Positions 17,138 through 25,769 of a stretch of DNA of 30,434 nt are shown here, piece by piece. A model generated the notes under the pieces. It was not told where the DNA came from and did no database searches. It worked only from the letters and a program-made list of their open reading frames with translations. Each line of letters opens with the position of its first letter. Within the stretch, counting starts at the first letter, position 1. Origin of the DNA: Kordiimonadaceae bacterium (lineage in GTDB: Bacteria; Pseudomonadota; Alphaproteobacteria; Sphingomonadales; Emcibacteraceae); NCBI GenBank assembly GCA_018699075.1, contig JABIPV010000131.1:1-30434 (forward strand), read 5' to 3'. Made by a program: the position numbers and the translations under genes.

Positions 17138-18100
17138 ATGAATAGTAATATTTGCAAATCTGCCCTTTTATGTGGGCTGATTTGTTTACCATCCTTTGCC
17201 AGCACAGCACAGGCTGAGGTTACCCCTGAACAATTTAATTTACTCGTAACCGCCGCCAATACAGACGGTGGTAAAAACTTTAATGCCTTGGTTGAAATAT
17301 TGTTGGCCAGTCATCCTGAAGATGCTGAGGAAATTAGAGATATTGCTGAACAATTAAAACCGAAAGCCCCGCCTCCGCCGCAACCTACTTCAACGTCCAT
17401 ACCTGTTGAAGGAACCATATTTTCTGATAGTGGTTCAGAACAGTTTTCTCAAAATTTTCTACCCGGATGGGAAAAAGAAATAGAAGTAAATGTACTTTAT
17501 TCAACAGGTAATTCCAGTCAAAAATACTTCGGTACTGGCACCAAGTTTGAAAGAGAAGCCGGAAGGTATCATCAGGTAGCGACCACATACTTTGATTATA
17601 ACAACAGTAACGCCGTAACGAATAAGCGCCGATTTGGTATTGCCTATAAAAGTGATTATAGCATAAGTGATATTTCCTATGTCACGGGTTATACAAGCTT
17701 CGAAAGTGATAGTTTTGGGGCGTTTAATAAACGATTTACCTTAAATGCCGGTTACGGTCTTCGCGCACTCGATAATGACACATTTAAATGGAGTCTTGAA
17801 GCGGGACCAGCATTACTTGTCACCAAACAATTAAGTACGGAAGATTACGACAAAGATATCACCGCTTTCGGTAGCAGCATCTTTACATGGATCATTAATG
17901 ACCGAAGTGAACTTGACAATGAAACAAAAGTTTATGCGGGTAACAAAGTCGTTATTGAAAATAAAACCGACTATAAAATTAAAGTCAGCGGTGCGCTCAG
18001 TGGTAAAATATCCTTTGATGTTTTATATGATCGTGATGCACCAATTGGGCGTAAAAAGACCGAGACAATCACCCGTGTCGGTATTCTTTACGACTTCTAG
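17138..18100 (+). CDS. DUF481 putative outer-membrane beta-barrel protein (YdiY-like)
   Basis: The 320-residue protein has a signal peptide (about residues 1-26, ending TAQAE), a helical region to about residue 80, a proline-rich hinge (KPKAPPPPQPTSTS) and a long beta-rich domain. This starts with GWEKEIEVNVLYSTGNSS, characteristic of DUF481/YdiY salt-induced outer-membrane proteins, and contains alternating strands such as RFGIAYKSDYSISD and TLNAGYGLRAL. It ends with an aromatic residue, GILYDF, as expected of a barrel assembled by BamA. The N-terminal helical extension before the barrel is longer than I expect for the family. It is co-transcribed with the YceI-like gene and followed by a strong hairpin 9 bp after the stop. 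Role unknown. Confidence 0.82.
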   Translation: MNSNICKSALLCGLICLPSFASTAQAEVTPEQFNLLVTAANTDGGKNFNALVEILLASHPEDAEEIRDIAEQLKPKAPPPPQPTSTSIPVEGTIFSDSGSEQFSQNFLPGWEKEIEVNVLYSTGNSSQKYFGTGTKFEREAGRYHQVATTYFDYNNSNAVTNKRRFGIAYKSDYSISDISYVTGYTSFESDSFGAFNKRFTLNAGYGLRALDNDTFKWSLEAGPALLVTKQLSTEDYDKDITAFGSSIFTWIINDRSELDNETKVYAGNKVVIENKTDYKIKVSGALSGKISFDVLYDRDAPIGRKKTETITRVGILYDF

Positions 18101-18108
18101 TTAAGCTT

Positions 18109-18144
18109 TTAAGTCCCATAATCATTCAATATTATGGGACTTAA
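18109..18144. terminator. Perfect 14-bp hairpin between convergent genes
   Basis: TTAAGTCCCATAAT (18109-18122) and ATTATGGGACTTAA (18131-18144) form a perfect 14-bp stem around an 8-base loop. It starts 9 bp after the DUF481 stop and overlaps the aminotransferase stop codon (18141-18143). On the plus strand a run of six T follows from 18152, somewhat late for a classical terminator. It is well placed to stop transcripts from both sides. Confidence 0.7.
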
Positions 18145-19421
18145 GCTAACGCTTTTTTCAATTCACTAATAAATACATCAACATCGTTATTGTTTGTAAA
18201 CATATGGTTTGAAATGCGGATGGCATTATATTGAGGCAAGGTTTTAATAACAATATTCTTATCTCCCATTGCTTTTCGTATTTCACTATTTTTAATGTCT
18301 TTATCATAGGTAAAACTAACGATCGCCGTTGATAGTTCAGGATCATCTGAACTGATGACATTTACCCCCTCTATATCATTGAGTTGCTGTTGGCAATAGG
18401 CCGCTAAATCCATACATCTTTGTTCAATTCGTTTCGTACCTATGGCCATATGCCATTCCATAACATCGCCAAAACCAATTAAAATAGCCGCATTTCGTGT
18501 GCCCGAAGATGCAGAATATGAATTATAATTACTGGATATGAAGACGTTATTGACCTTGTCTTGTATCCCTTTGCGCATATACAGAATACCGGTTTCTTTA
18601 GGACCCATTATCCATTTATGACCACTACAGGCATATACGTCACAGCCCATATCATGCACATCAATATCAATCATTCCCGGTGCTTGTGCTCCATCAACGA
18701 TAAACAAAATATCCTGTCCACGGATTAATTTCGATACTTCTTTAATAGGCCATCGAAGCCCGGTTACGGTTTCGATGTGACTAAGTAATAATAATTTCGT
18801 TTTATCTGTTATTTTGGCCTTTATAAGATCAAGAAGCTGTTTTTTACTTTTAACCGGATAAGGCATAGTTATTTTATTGATAACTGCGCCTTTGGTTGCT
18901 GCTAAAAAATTAAGGCCCGTTTCTGCACCGCCATGTTCATGATTAGTCGTTAAAATTTCATCACCCGCCTGCCAATCAATACCGGAACATACTGTACTGA
19001 TACCTTCTGTTGTATTACGTGTTAAAATAATTTCTTCTTCATCTGCAGCAAAAAACTTCGCCGCTTTAGCGCGGGTTTTTTCCATTTCTTGCCCCATAGG
19101 GCCGAAATTCATTGCCGCCGGATTACCTTCCAGTTGACGCATCATCGCTGTAACTTTGTCGTAAACTGCCTTTGGAGAAGGTCCCAATGTGCCCGTATTC
19201 AAATATATTAGATTATTTTCCAGCATAAGTTCATTTCTGACGCCTGCAAATAGTTTGTCGTCGTCAATATTCATGCTGTTTTTAAAATCAATGCCCTGAG
19301 AAAAAGCTTGGGTTTGACCAGCACCAAGAAAGGCTAAAACACTGAATGTAGAGCTTTTTAAAAATCCCCGACGTGTATTCAATAATTTGTTTTCTTTTAA
19401 AATATTATTCATTTTCTTCAT
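18141..19421 (-). CDS. Class V aminotransferase with Tat signal (isopenicillin-N-epimerase-like)
   Basis: The 426-residue protein begins with a twin-arginine signal peptide (NTRRGFLKSSTFSVLAFLGA), so it should be folded with its cofactor and exported. The body is a fold-type I PLP enzyme of aminotransferase class V, which includes cysteine desulfurases, kynureninase and isopenicillin-N epimerase. The start of the family domain is YLNTGTLGPSP, the cofactor region LTRNTTEGISTV and TTNHEHGG, the Asp/Gln segment FIVDGAQAPGMIDIDV, and the Schiff-base Lys269 in CSGHKWIMGPKETGILY. No reactive cysteine loop typical of desulfurases was seen. It lies 73 bp behind yjbQ and may belong to the msrPQ unit, which is also Tat-dependent. 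Substrate unknown. Confidence 0.85.
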   Translation of the reverse strand: MKKMNNILKENKLLNTRRGFLKSSTFSVLAFLGAGQTQAFSQGIDFKNSMNIDDDKLFAGVRNELMLENNLIYLNTGTLGPSPKAVYDKVTAMMRQLEGNPAAMNFGPMGQEMEKTRAKAAKFFAADEEEIILTRNTTEGISTVCSGIDWQAGDEILTTNHEHGGAETGLNFLAATKGAVINKITMPYPVKSKKQLLDLIKAKITDKTKLLLLSHIETVTGLRWPIKEVSKLIRGQDILFIVDGAQAPGMIDIDVHDMGCDVYACSGHKWIMGPKETGILYMRKGIQDKVNNVFISSNYNSYSASSGTRNAAILIGFGDVMEWHMAIGTKRIEQRCMDLAAYCQQQLNDIEGVNVISSDDPELSTAIVSFTYDKDIKNSEIRKAMGDKNIVIKTLPQYNAIRISNHMFTNNNDVDVFISELKKALA

Positions 19422-19494
19422 CCAGTTAGACTTATCAATATAGAAAATATAATCATTGTGACTTTAAAAAATGCACTGAAATCATTATTTCTAT

Positions 19495-19914
19495 TTACTG
19501 ACCTATTAAATGTAGTGATAGATTGCGTTTATGCGCATGTTCGCGGTGTTCAAATATATAAATTCCTTGCCAAATCCCAAGGTCAAGATCGCTACTTGTT
19601 ACTGGAATAGTTAATTGGGTTTGGGTTAGAGCAGATTTAATATGGGCCGGCATATCATCAGGGCCTTCTGCATTATGGCGATATAGACCTTCAATTTCCG
19701 GAACCAGTTTTCTAAAAAATGAATTTAAATCATGTAATACATCCGGGTCTGCGTTTTCTTGGATCGTAAGTGACGCGGAAGTATGGCGAATAAATATTGT
19801 CAGCAACCCCTGTTCCACATTCTGTTCACGTAACCATGCCTTAATTGGCCCGGTTATATTTAATAAGCTAGCGCCTGTCGTTTGAAAGGTTATTTGCGTA
19901 GAAGATTGTTTCAT
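19495..19914 (-). CDS. yjbQ: YjbQ/UPF0047 family protein
   Basis: The 139-residue protein has the UPF0047 landmarks: FIRHTSASLTIQENADPDVL in the middle and DLGIWQGIYIFEHREHAHKR near the end, with conserved His, Asp and Glu residues around a presumed metal or phosphate pocket. YjbQ homologues have been reported to have weak thiamine-phosphate synthase activity, but their main role is unsettled. The ATG overlaps the msrQ stop codon by four bases (19911-19914), so it is translated with the methionine sulfoxide reductase genes. It has no signal peptide and is expected in the cytoplasm. The link to MsrPQ is positional only. Confidence 0.88.
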   Translation of the reverse strand: MKQSSTQITFQTTGASLLNITGPIKAWLREQNVEQGLLTIFIRHTSASLTIQENADPDVLHDLNSFFRKLVPEIEGLYRHNAEGPDDMPAHIKSALTQTQLTIPVTSSDLDLGIWQGIYIFEHREHAHKRNLSLHLIGQ

Positions 19915-20543
19915 GCGATCCGTATTTTGTTACTGTTTTTATTTATTTGCACATACATATATAATCTGTATGAGAGAAGCATAGCCAGTATGATAGCATG
20001 AATAGTAGGGATAAGTACATCCGCCTTCACCATCATGTAATTATGAGTTACAGCGAATATGGTCAAAGGGTAAATTAAACGGTGCAATTTTTGCCATTTT
20101 TTTCCTAACTTTTTCACGGCAAATTTAAACGATGTAGCCGCCAGAATGAGAAGACCCACTAAAGCCAGCATGCCAAATGTTATCGCTTTTCGTTCTAAAA
20201 CATCTTCGATAATGAGTTCCCAATCAAAGAAATAATCTAGCACCATGTAATTAAGGAAATGCATAAGTCCATAAAGAAATGCATAAAGTCCCAAAAGTCG
20301 CCGATAAACCAACAACCGCCATTTTGTCAGTTTCACAAGCGGAGTAACACTTAATGTAATCAGTAAAAACCTTACGGTCCACTTACCTGTAAAATCAGTA
20401 ATATGTTCAATAGGGTTTGCCGTAAGCACATGAGTTTCAAAATTTAACCATAGCCATATCTGATAGCTAATCCATAGCGCCGGAGCAACACATATAATAT
20501 GTATTAAAAGTCTTAACCAAGGACGATACTTTTTAGCCAGCAT
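19911..20543 (-). CDS. msrQ: MsrQ haem-binding membrane subunit of the periplasmic methionine sulfoxide reductase
   Basis: The 210-residue integral membrane protein has about six hydrophobic helices and belongs to the ferric-reductase-like transmembrane family. Likely haem-ligand histidines lie in LYGLMHFLNYMVLDYFFDW, LHRLIYPLTIFAVTHNYMM and related helices. WTVRFLLITLSVTPL and LVYRRLLGLYAFLYG are typical MsrQ segments. It passes electrons from the quinone pool or a cytoplasmic flavin reductase to MsrP in the periplasm. Its ATG shares one base with the msrP stop codon (TAATG), and yjbQ overlaps it downstream, giving a tightly coupled three-gene unit. Confidence 0.92.
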   Translation of the reverse strand: MLAKKYRPWLRLLIHIICVAPALWISYQIWLWLNFETHVLTANPIEHITDFTGKWTVRFLLITLSVTPLVKLTKWRLLVYRRLLGLYAFLYGLMHFLNYMVLDYFFDWELIIEDVLERKAITFGMLALVGLLILAATSFKFAVKKLGKKWQKLHRLIYPLTIFAVTHNYMMVKADVLIPTIHAIILAMLLSYRLYMYVQINKNSNKIRIA

Positions 20544-21517
20544 TAAAAATTTCTTCTTAAATTCATTCCATCGTAAAGATGGGCAACCTGTTCGCCGTAA
20601 CCATTGAACATCAAAGTTTTTTGTCGAGATAATCCACCGATTCCCGTAAATTCACCAATGCGTCTTTCTTTGGATTGCGACCAACGTGGGTGCGATACTC
20701 TTGGGTTTACGTTTGCATAAAATCCGTATTCTTCTGACTGCAATCGCATCCAACTTGACACCGGTTGCTTTTCAACAAAAGAAATTTTTACGATCGACTT
20801 AATTCCTTTAAAACCATATTTCCACGGTACGACCATCCGAAGCGGTGCACCATTTTGCTTGGTAAGTTTACGGCCATATAATCCCACCGCCATAATCGCA
20901 AGCGGGTTCATGGCTTCATCCATACGTAAACCTTCGCGGTACGGCCACCTGATTACTCTGTTCACCTGACCCGGCATTTGTTTTTTATCAACTAAAGTTT
21001 CAAAATAAATATATTTTGCCTTTGCTGTCGGTTTTAACTTATTGATCACTTGCGACAAAGAAACACCGACCCATGGGATTACCATTGACCATGCCTCCAC
21101 ACAGCGCATTCGGTAAATTCGCTCTTCTAGGGCGTTATGATCTACCAAGTCTTCCACACTATATTCACCAGGGTTTTCACAGTGACCTTCGACCGTTACG
21201 GACCATGGGTCCGTTATTAATGTATGTGCCTTTGCCATCGGATCACCTTTATCAACGCCGAACTCATAAAAATTATTATAGCTCATAATATCATCAAGTG
21301 ATGTTTGTTGATCAGCTAAATCACGCCCGTCATATTTATTAGAACCAGGTTTTGAGGCAATTTGAGCATTCGTCATAGAAGGAACCATAATACTGGCCGC
21401 CGTTCCAGCACCCATAATTCCTGCTGCTTGGATAAATTTACGTCTCGATAGAAAATTGGCTTCTGACGTTACGTCACTTTCTTTTAAATCCCACGAGTTC
21501 TTAATTTTAATCAACAT
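20543..21517 (-). CDS. msrP: MsrP molybdopterin-dependent periplasmic methionine sulfoxide reductase
   Basis: I use the ATG at 21517 (MLIKIKNSWDLKESDVT), as in known homologues, with AGGTGA just upstream; a start 18 bases earlier is possible but lacks support. The 324-residue protein begins with a Tat signal (SRRKFIQAAGIMGAGTAASI) and folds as a sulfite-oxidase-type domain. Cys139 in YRMRCVEAWSMVIPWVG is the expected molybdenum ligand. RWPYREGLRMDEAMNPLA and NGAPLRMVVPWKYGFKG bind the pterin. It reduces free and protein-bound methionine sulfoxide of both stereoisomers in the periplasm, with electrons from MsrQ encoded next. Confidence 0.94.
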   Translation of the reverse strand: MLIKIKNSWDLKESDVTSEANFLSRRKFIQAAGIMGAGTAASIMVPSMTNAQIASKPGSNKYDGRDLADQQTSLDDIMSYNNFYEFGVDKGDPMAKAHTLITDPWSVTVEGHCENPGEYSVEDLVDHNALEERIYRMRCVEAWSMVIPWVGVSLSQVINKLKPTAKAKYIYFETLVDKKQMPGQVNRVIRWPYREGLRMDEAMNPLAIMAVGLYGRKLTKQNGAPLRMVVPWKYGFKGIKSIVKISFVEKQPVSSWMRLQSEEYGFYANVNPRVSHPRWSQSKERRIGEFTGIGGLSRQKTLMFNGYGEQVAHLYDGMNLRRNF

Positions 21518-21640
21518 TATTTCACCTGAATCCATACTTTGTTTTTATTATTATATCTTGATTACATCAGAGAGGCTATTAACAGCCAATCACTTTTATG
21601 TTATTGGCATACACATTAGCAAAACGGAGAATATTTATCA

Positions 21641-23443
21641 ATGGCACCACCGCTATTTACACTGACTAATATGAGCTTAAGATTTGGCCCTGATCCGCTT
21701 TTCAGTGGTGCTGAACTTGCCATTGGGGAACGGGACCGAATTTCATTAGTGGGTCGCAATGGTGCCGGCAAATCTACATTAATGAAAATTATCCACGGTA
21801 CAGTTGAGCCTGATGATGGGGAGCGTTTTATTCAACCGGGCTGCCATGTCACTTATCTAGAACAAGACCCAGATTTATCCGACTATCAAACCGTTCATGA
21901 ATATGTGGTCAGCGGGCTTACTCACAGTTCACAAGAAGATCATTTTCAAGCTGATATTATATTGGCTGAAATAGGTTTAAACGGTGCCACAGTTACAAAA
22001 ATACTTTCTGGTGGAGAGCGTCGTCGCGCCGCCATAGCCCGTGCCTTAATAAGCGACACAGATATATTATTATTGGATGAACCTACAAACCATCTAGATA
22101 TCGCCACCATCGAATGGCTAGAAGACAAATTAAAACGCTGGCGCGGTGCACTTGTAATGATCAGTCATGACCGGGCGTTTTTAAATAATTTAACCAACAC
22201 AACCTTTTGGCTTGATCGCGGGAAAGTCCGCCGACTTGATAAAGGTTTTTCTGAATTTGATAATTGGTCTTCAACCATTTTTGAACAAGAATCCGCTGAG
22301 CGCGCCAAGCTTAATAAACTAATCGAAAAAGAAACCGATTGGTCCCATAAAGGTATCACCGCCCGCCGTAAACGTAACATGGGCAGGATGCGCAACCTTT
22401 GGGAGCTTCGTGAACAACGAGCAGAACAAATAGCCGTCGTTGGTACCGCCAAACTGGCAACAGATAGCGGTAAAGCATCTGGTAAAAAGGTAATTGAAGC
22501 GATTAACATCAGTGTAGGTTTTGATGATAAACCGATTTTAAAGGATTTCTCGGTCAAAATCCTTCGGGGCGACAGGGTCGGTATTATTGGCCCCAACGGT
22601 GCAGGTAAAACCACTCTTCTTAAATGCCTAACTGGCGATTTAACACCAGATCAAGGTACAGTTAAACTTGGAACAAACCTTGAAGCAACTTTTCTCGATC
22701 AACACCGTACTCTGATTAAAGACACAGATACAGTTTGGGAAACTTTAAGTGATGGCGGCGATCATATTATGGTACGTGGTCATTCAAAACATATCATTTC
22801 CTATATCAAAGATTTTCTTTTTGATAGCTCACAAGCCCATAGTCCCGTTGCTTCGCTTTCCGGCGGTGAAAAAAACAGGTTACTTCTGGCCAAGACACTG
22901 GCTCATCCTACCAACTTGCTTATTCTTGATGAACCGACAAATGATCTTGATATGGACACCTTGGATTTATTACAAGACGTTCTCAGCGATTATCAAGGGA
23001 CATTACTTTTGGTAAGCCATGACCGTGATTTCTTAGACCGTTTGGTCACATCTACCATCGTCATGGAAGGCAATGCTGACGTTCGCGAATATCCCGGTGG
23101 TTATAGTGATTATGTCAGGCAGCGTAAGAACCGCATCGATGGACCAAAAGAAAATCTTTATAAAAAAAACAAATCCGCCTCTACAGGCACAATGAAGGCA
23201 AAAAACAAAGGCAAAAAACTAAGCTTTAAAGACCAATATGCATTGGATAATCTGCCCAAAGAAATAGACGCCCTTTCAATAACGATTGATCAGTTACAGG
23301 AAAAACTGGCACAGCCCGATTTTTATGGCAATGACCCCGATGGCTTTAACAATACCAATAAAAAGCTCGAAAAAAAGATATCTGACCTTGAACGCAAAGA
23401 AGAACAATGGCTTGAACTGGAAATGTTAAAAGATGACCTATAA
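21641..23443 (+). CDS. uup: ABC-F family ATPase, Uup-like
   Basis: The 600-residue soluble protein carries two ABC ATPase domains on one chain and no membrane segment. Domain 1 has Walker A GRNGAGKST, signature LSGGERRRAAIARAL and Walker B ILLLDEPTNHLD; domain 2 has GPNGAGKTT, LSGGEKNRLLLAKTL and LLILDEPTNDLD. Between them is the charged ABC-F linker (TARRKRNMGRMRNLWELREQ) that reaches toward ribosomal RNA. A C-terminal lysine-rich stretch and a coiled coil (about residues 535-595) match the DNA-binding CTD of Uup rather than EttA. Uup-type proteins act on ribosomes and affect transposon precise excision. It stands alone, divergent from msrP. The symbol is a best guess among ABC-F subfamilies. 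Confidence 0.88.
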   Translation: MAPPLFTLTNMSLRFGPDPLFSGAELAIGERDRISLVGRNGAGKSTLMKIIHGTVEPDDGERFIQPGCHVTYLEQDPDLSDYQTVHEYVVSGLTHSSQEDHFQADIILAEIGLNGATVTKILSGGERRRAAIARALISDTDILLLDEPTNHLDIATIEWLEDKLKRWRGALVMISHDRAFLNNLTNTTFWLDRGKVRRLDKGFSEFDNWSSTIFEQESAERAKLNKLIEKETDWSHKGITARRKRNMGRMRNLWELREQRAEQIAVVGTAKLATDSGKASGKKVIEAINISVGFDDKPILKDFSVKILRGDRVGIIGPNGAGKTTLLKCLTGDLTPDQGTVKLGTNLEATFLDQHRTLIKDTDTVWETLSDGGDHIMVRGHSKHIISYIKDFLFDSSQAHSPVASLSGGEKNRLLLAKTLAHPTNLLILDEPTNDLDMDTLDLLQDVLSDYQGTLLLVSHDRDFLDRLVTSTIVMEGNADVREYPGGYSDYVRQRKNRIDGPKENLYKKNKSASTGTMKAKNKGKKLSFKDQYALDNLPKEIDALSITIDQLQEKLAQPDFYGNDPDGFNNTNKKLEKKISDLERKEEQWLELEMLKDDL

Positions 23444-23452
23444 TAGTTGCGT

Positions 23453-23483
23453 TTGAAACATTCTATTGTTATCATCATAACAA
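23453..23483 (+). promoter_or_regulatory. Possible promoter with overlapping dyad upstream of the deiodinase-like gene
   Basis: TTGAAA (23453-23458) and CATAAC (23476-23481) are spaced 17 bp, a moderate -35/-10 match. A perfect dyad TTGTTAT-CATC-ATAACAA (23466-23483) covers the spacer and the -10, as expected for a repressor site. The gene's ATG is 24 bp downstream. No regulator gene is nearby. Confidence 0.4.
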
Positions 23484-23506
23484 CATTGAATTAGATAGGG
23501 TAAATA

Positions 23507-24223
23507 ATGTCAGAAGTAGATAATAAACACCGTTCTTCCATCCCACTAGATCACGAATATAAAGAGCTTCCCATGCCTTATGTATGGAATATGACCGATG
23601 TTGAAATGGTTGAAAAATCGCAAGAGTTTCTGAAACTGATGGAAAAACGCCATACGGTTAGGGAATATTCAACCCGCCCCGTTCCCAGAGAAATTATTGA
23701 AAACTGTGTTAAAGCAGCAGGACTGGCCCCAAGCGGTGCCAATCATCAGCCGTGGCATTTTGCTGTGATCGAAAACCCTGAGCATAAACAAAAAATTCGC
23801 GATGCCGCAGAAGAAGAAGAAAAAACATTCTATGCAGGTCGCGCCAGCGATGAATGGCTTAACGCGCTTGAACCCATTGGTACAAACGACAGTAAACCAC
23901 ATCTCACTATCGCACCGTGGCTGATTGTTATTTTTGCCCAGCGTACAAGTATTGACCGCGACGGGCGCAAATTTAAAAATTATTACGTTAACGAATCGGT
24001 TGGTATTGCCACTGGGTTTTTGATCACAGCACTTCATACGGCAGGGCTTACGACCCTAACCCATACACCAAATCCAATGAAGTTTTTAAATGATCTTTGC
24101 GGACGTCCTGCAACAGAAAAACCAGAAATGATACTTGTTGTCGGCCATCCAAATGAAAAAGCAACAGTACCTGCACATGCCAAATGGAAAAAATCATTAG
24201 ATGAAATTATGTCTGTCTTTTAG
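23507..24223 (+). CDS. Iodotyrosine deiodinase-like nitroreductase-fold flavoprotein
   Basis: The 238-residue protein is an FMN-dependent nitroreductase-fold enzyme. Several features point to the iodotyrosine deiodinase (IYD) branch: GLAPSGANHQPWHFAVIEN near residues 72-90, the acidic EEEEKTFY segment, ESVGIATGFLITALHTAGL and GRPATEKPEMILVVGHP with EKATVP. The three residues that in vertebrate IYD hold the zwitterion of the halotyrosine, Glu153, Tyr157 and Lys178, have counterparts at Glu105, Tyr109 and Lys130 with the same spacing of 4 and 21. Such enzymes reductively remove iodide or bromide from halotyrosines, and bacterial homologues are known. The numbering comparison is from memory. It is monocistronic; a peptide-transporter pair converges on it one base away. 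A related nitroreductase activity remains possible. Confidence 0.8.
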   Translation: MSEVDNKHRSSIPLDHEYKELPMPYVWNMTDVEMVEKSQEFLKLMEKRHTVREYSTRPVPREIIENCVKAAGLAPSGANHQPWHFAVIENPEHKQKIRDAAEEEEKTFYAGRASDEWLNALEPIGTNDSKPHLTIAPWLIVIFAQRTSIDRDGRKFKNYYVNESVGIATGFLITALHTAGLTTLTHTPNPMKFLNDLCGRPATEKPEMILVVGHPNEKATVPAHAKWKKSLDEIMSVF

Positions 24224-24224
24224 T

Positions 24225-25766
24225 TTATGCCATGCATTCTTTTTTAAGAAATGGTGTCATTAAGAATATAAACACACCGACCCCCATACTGAACATTCCG
24301 ACCATGGTATAAACATCCATGGTCGCCGTCATATCGAGCTCAGCGGTCGTATTTCCGTGCGCGGCACCGCCAGCAATGGCACTAATCCATCCGGCAAGAT
24401 AATTTCCCACCGCCATAAAAAGAAACCATGTCCCCATCACCATACCGACGATTTTGGTGACGCTCATTTTCGTGACAATAGAAAGACCCACTGGACTTAA
24501 AAAAAGCTCTGCTAGTGAAAGTGAAAAATATATAAATGCCAACCATAAAAAGTTCTTACTGTTGCCATCATCCAGTCCCATGCCCCAGGAAAATATAATG
24601 TAACCAAGGCCAATGATCATCAGCGACGTGCCAAATTTCACCGGTGTTGAAGGTTCCATGTTACGCTTAGAAAGGGCAACCCACACCCATGCCATTAGGG
24701 GCGCTAATATCACCACAAATAAAGTATTCATGGTTTGAACTTGCGATGCTTTGACCTGCCAGCCAAATAAGTTTTTATCAAACTGCTGATCCGCCAATAA
24801 AGTTAAACTGGCCCCCTGCTGTTCGAACAAGGCCCAGAACACCGCTTGAACGACAATTAAAAAACAAACAACCATCAAACGTTCACGTTCAATTTTTGTG
24901 CATTTGATAAACCCATAAAGCAGAATAATACCGATCATCACAAAACCTGATACGCCTAGCAACATCCCTACGAGTTCCTGATACTGCATCATCATCCAAC
25001 TGATCATCACCATACCGATGCCGCCAAGGTATATGGCGGTTTCTTTATTGATGCCCGCGAAGGCAATTTCTTTTAAAATTTCAGGGTTTCGTGGCTCCGC
25101 ATGACCATCTAATAATTTTTGGCCCCATAAGAAAACCAGTAAGCCAAAGAACATGCCGATGCCCGCGATGGAGAAGCCGTAATTCCAACCATATGTCTCC
25201 CCCACATAACCAACGATCAGCATGGATATAAAGGCCCCTAAATTAAGCCCCATATAAAAAATGGTAAAACCACTATCACGGCGTGGATCATTTGGTCCAT
25301 ATAATGCTCCCACCACGGTGGTAATATTCGCCTTTAAAAAACCAACCCCAGTAATGATCAATGCTAAGGCCAAAAAGAAGATATTTAAGGCAAATTCATC
25401 GCGTACCACCACACCCTCTTCCATATAGGCCGCACTGCCGTGATAGGCCATTAACCCATGACCTAGCACCAGTAATATAGCGCCAAAAGTCACCGCTTTA
25501 CGGTTGCCCAAATAACGGTCAGACAAGTATCCACCGATGATCGGCAACATATAAACAAGGCCGACAAAAGCCCCATATATCATACTGGCTTTACCACTAC
25601 TGAACAGATGATATTTCGTTAGATATAAGATCAGCAACGCCCGCATACCGTAATATGAAAAACGTTCCCACATTTCGGTTAGGAAGCAAATAGGAAGACC
25701 TATCGGATGGCCCATAAAATTACGCTTTTGCGAACCTGCGTATAAATCTACCGCTTTATCTGACAT
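24225..25766 (-). CDS. POT-family proton-coupled di/tripeptide transporter, copy 2
   Basis: The 513-residue membrane protein has about 14 hydrophobic segments. It carries the POT signatures: EMWERFSYYGMRALLILYL at the start of TM1 (the ExxERFxYY proton-coupling motif), GGYLSDRYLGNRKA between TM2 and TM3, and FTIFYMGLNLGAFIS in TM5. ALFEQQGASLTLLADQQF in the second half is the conserved gate glutamate region. It imports di- and tripeptides with protons across the inner membrane. It lies 3 bp behind a close paralogue on the same strand, in line with a tandem duplication, and its stop is one base from the convergent deiodinase-like gene. Differences between copies are spread over the whole length, including the cytoplasmic linker. 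Confidence 0.93.
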   Translation of the reverse strand: MSDKAVDLYAGSQKRNFMGHPIGLPICFLTEMWERFSYYGMRALLILYLTKYHLFSSGKASMIYGAFVGLVYMLPIIGGYLSDRYLGNRKAVTFGAILLVLGHGLMAYHGSAAYMEEGVVVRDEFALNIFFLALALIITGVGFLKANITTVVGALYGPNDPRRDSGFTIFYMGLNLGAFISMLIVGYVGETYGWNYGFSIAGIGMFFGLLVFLWGQKLLDGHAEPRNPEILKEIAFAGINKETAIYLGGIGMVMISWMMMQYQELVGMLLGVSGFVMIGIILLYGFIKCTKIERERLMVVCFLIVVQAVFWALFEQQGASLTLLADQQFDKNLFGWQVKASQVQTMNTLFVVILAPLMAWVWVALSKRNMEPSTPVKFGTSLMIIGLGYIIFSWGMGLDDGNSKNFLWLAFIYFSLSLAELFLSPVGLSIVTKMSVTKIVGMVMGTWFLFMAVGNYLAGWISAIAGGAAHGNTTAELDMTATMDVYTMVGMFSMGVGVFIFLMTPFLKKECMA

Positions 25767-25769
25767 AAA

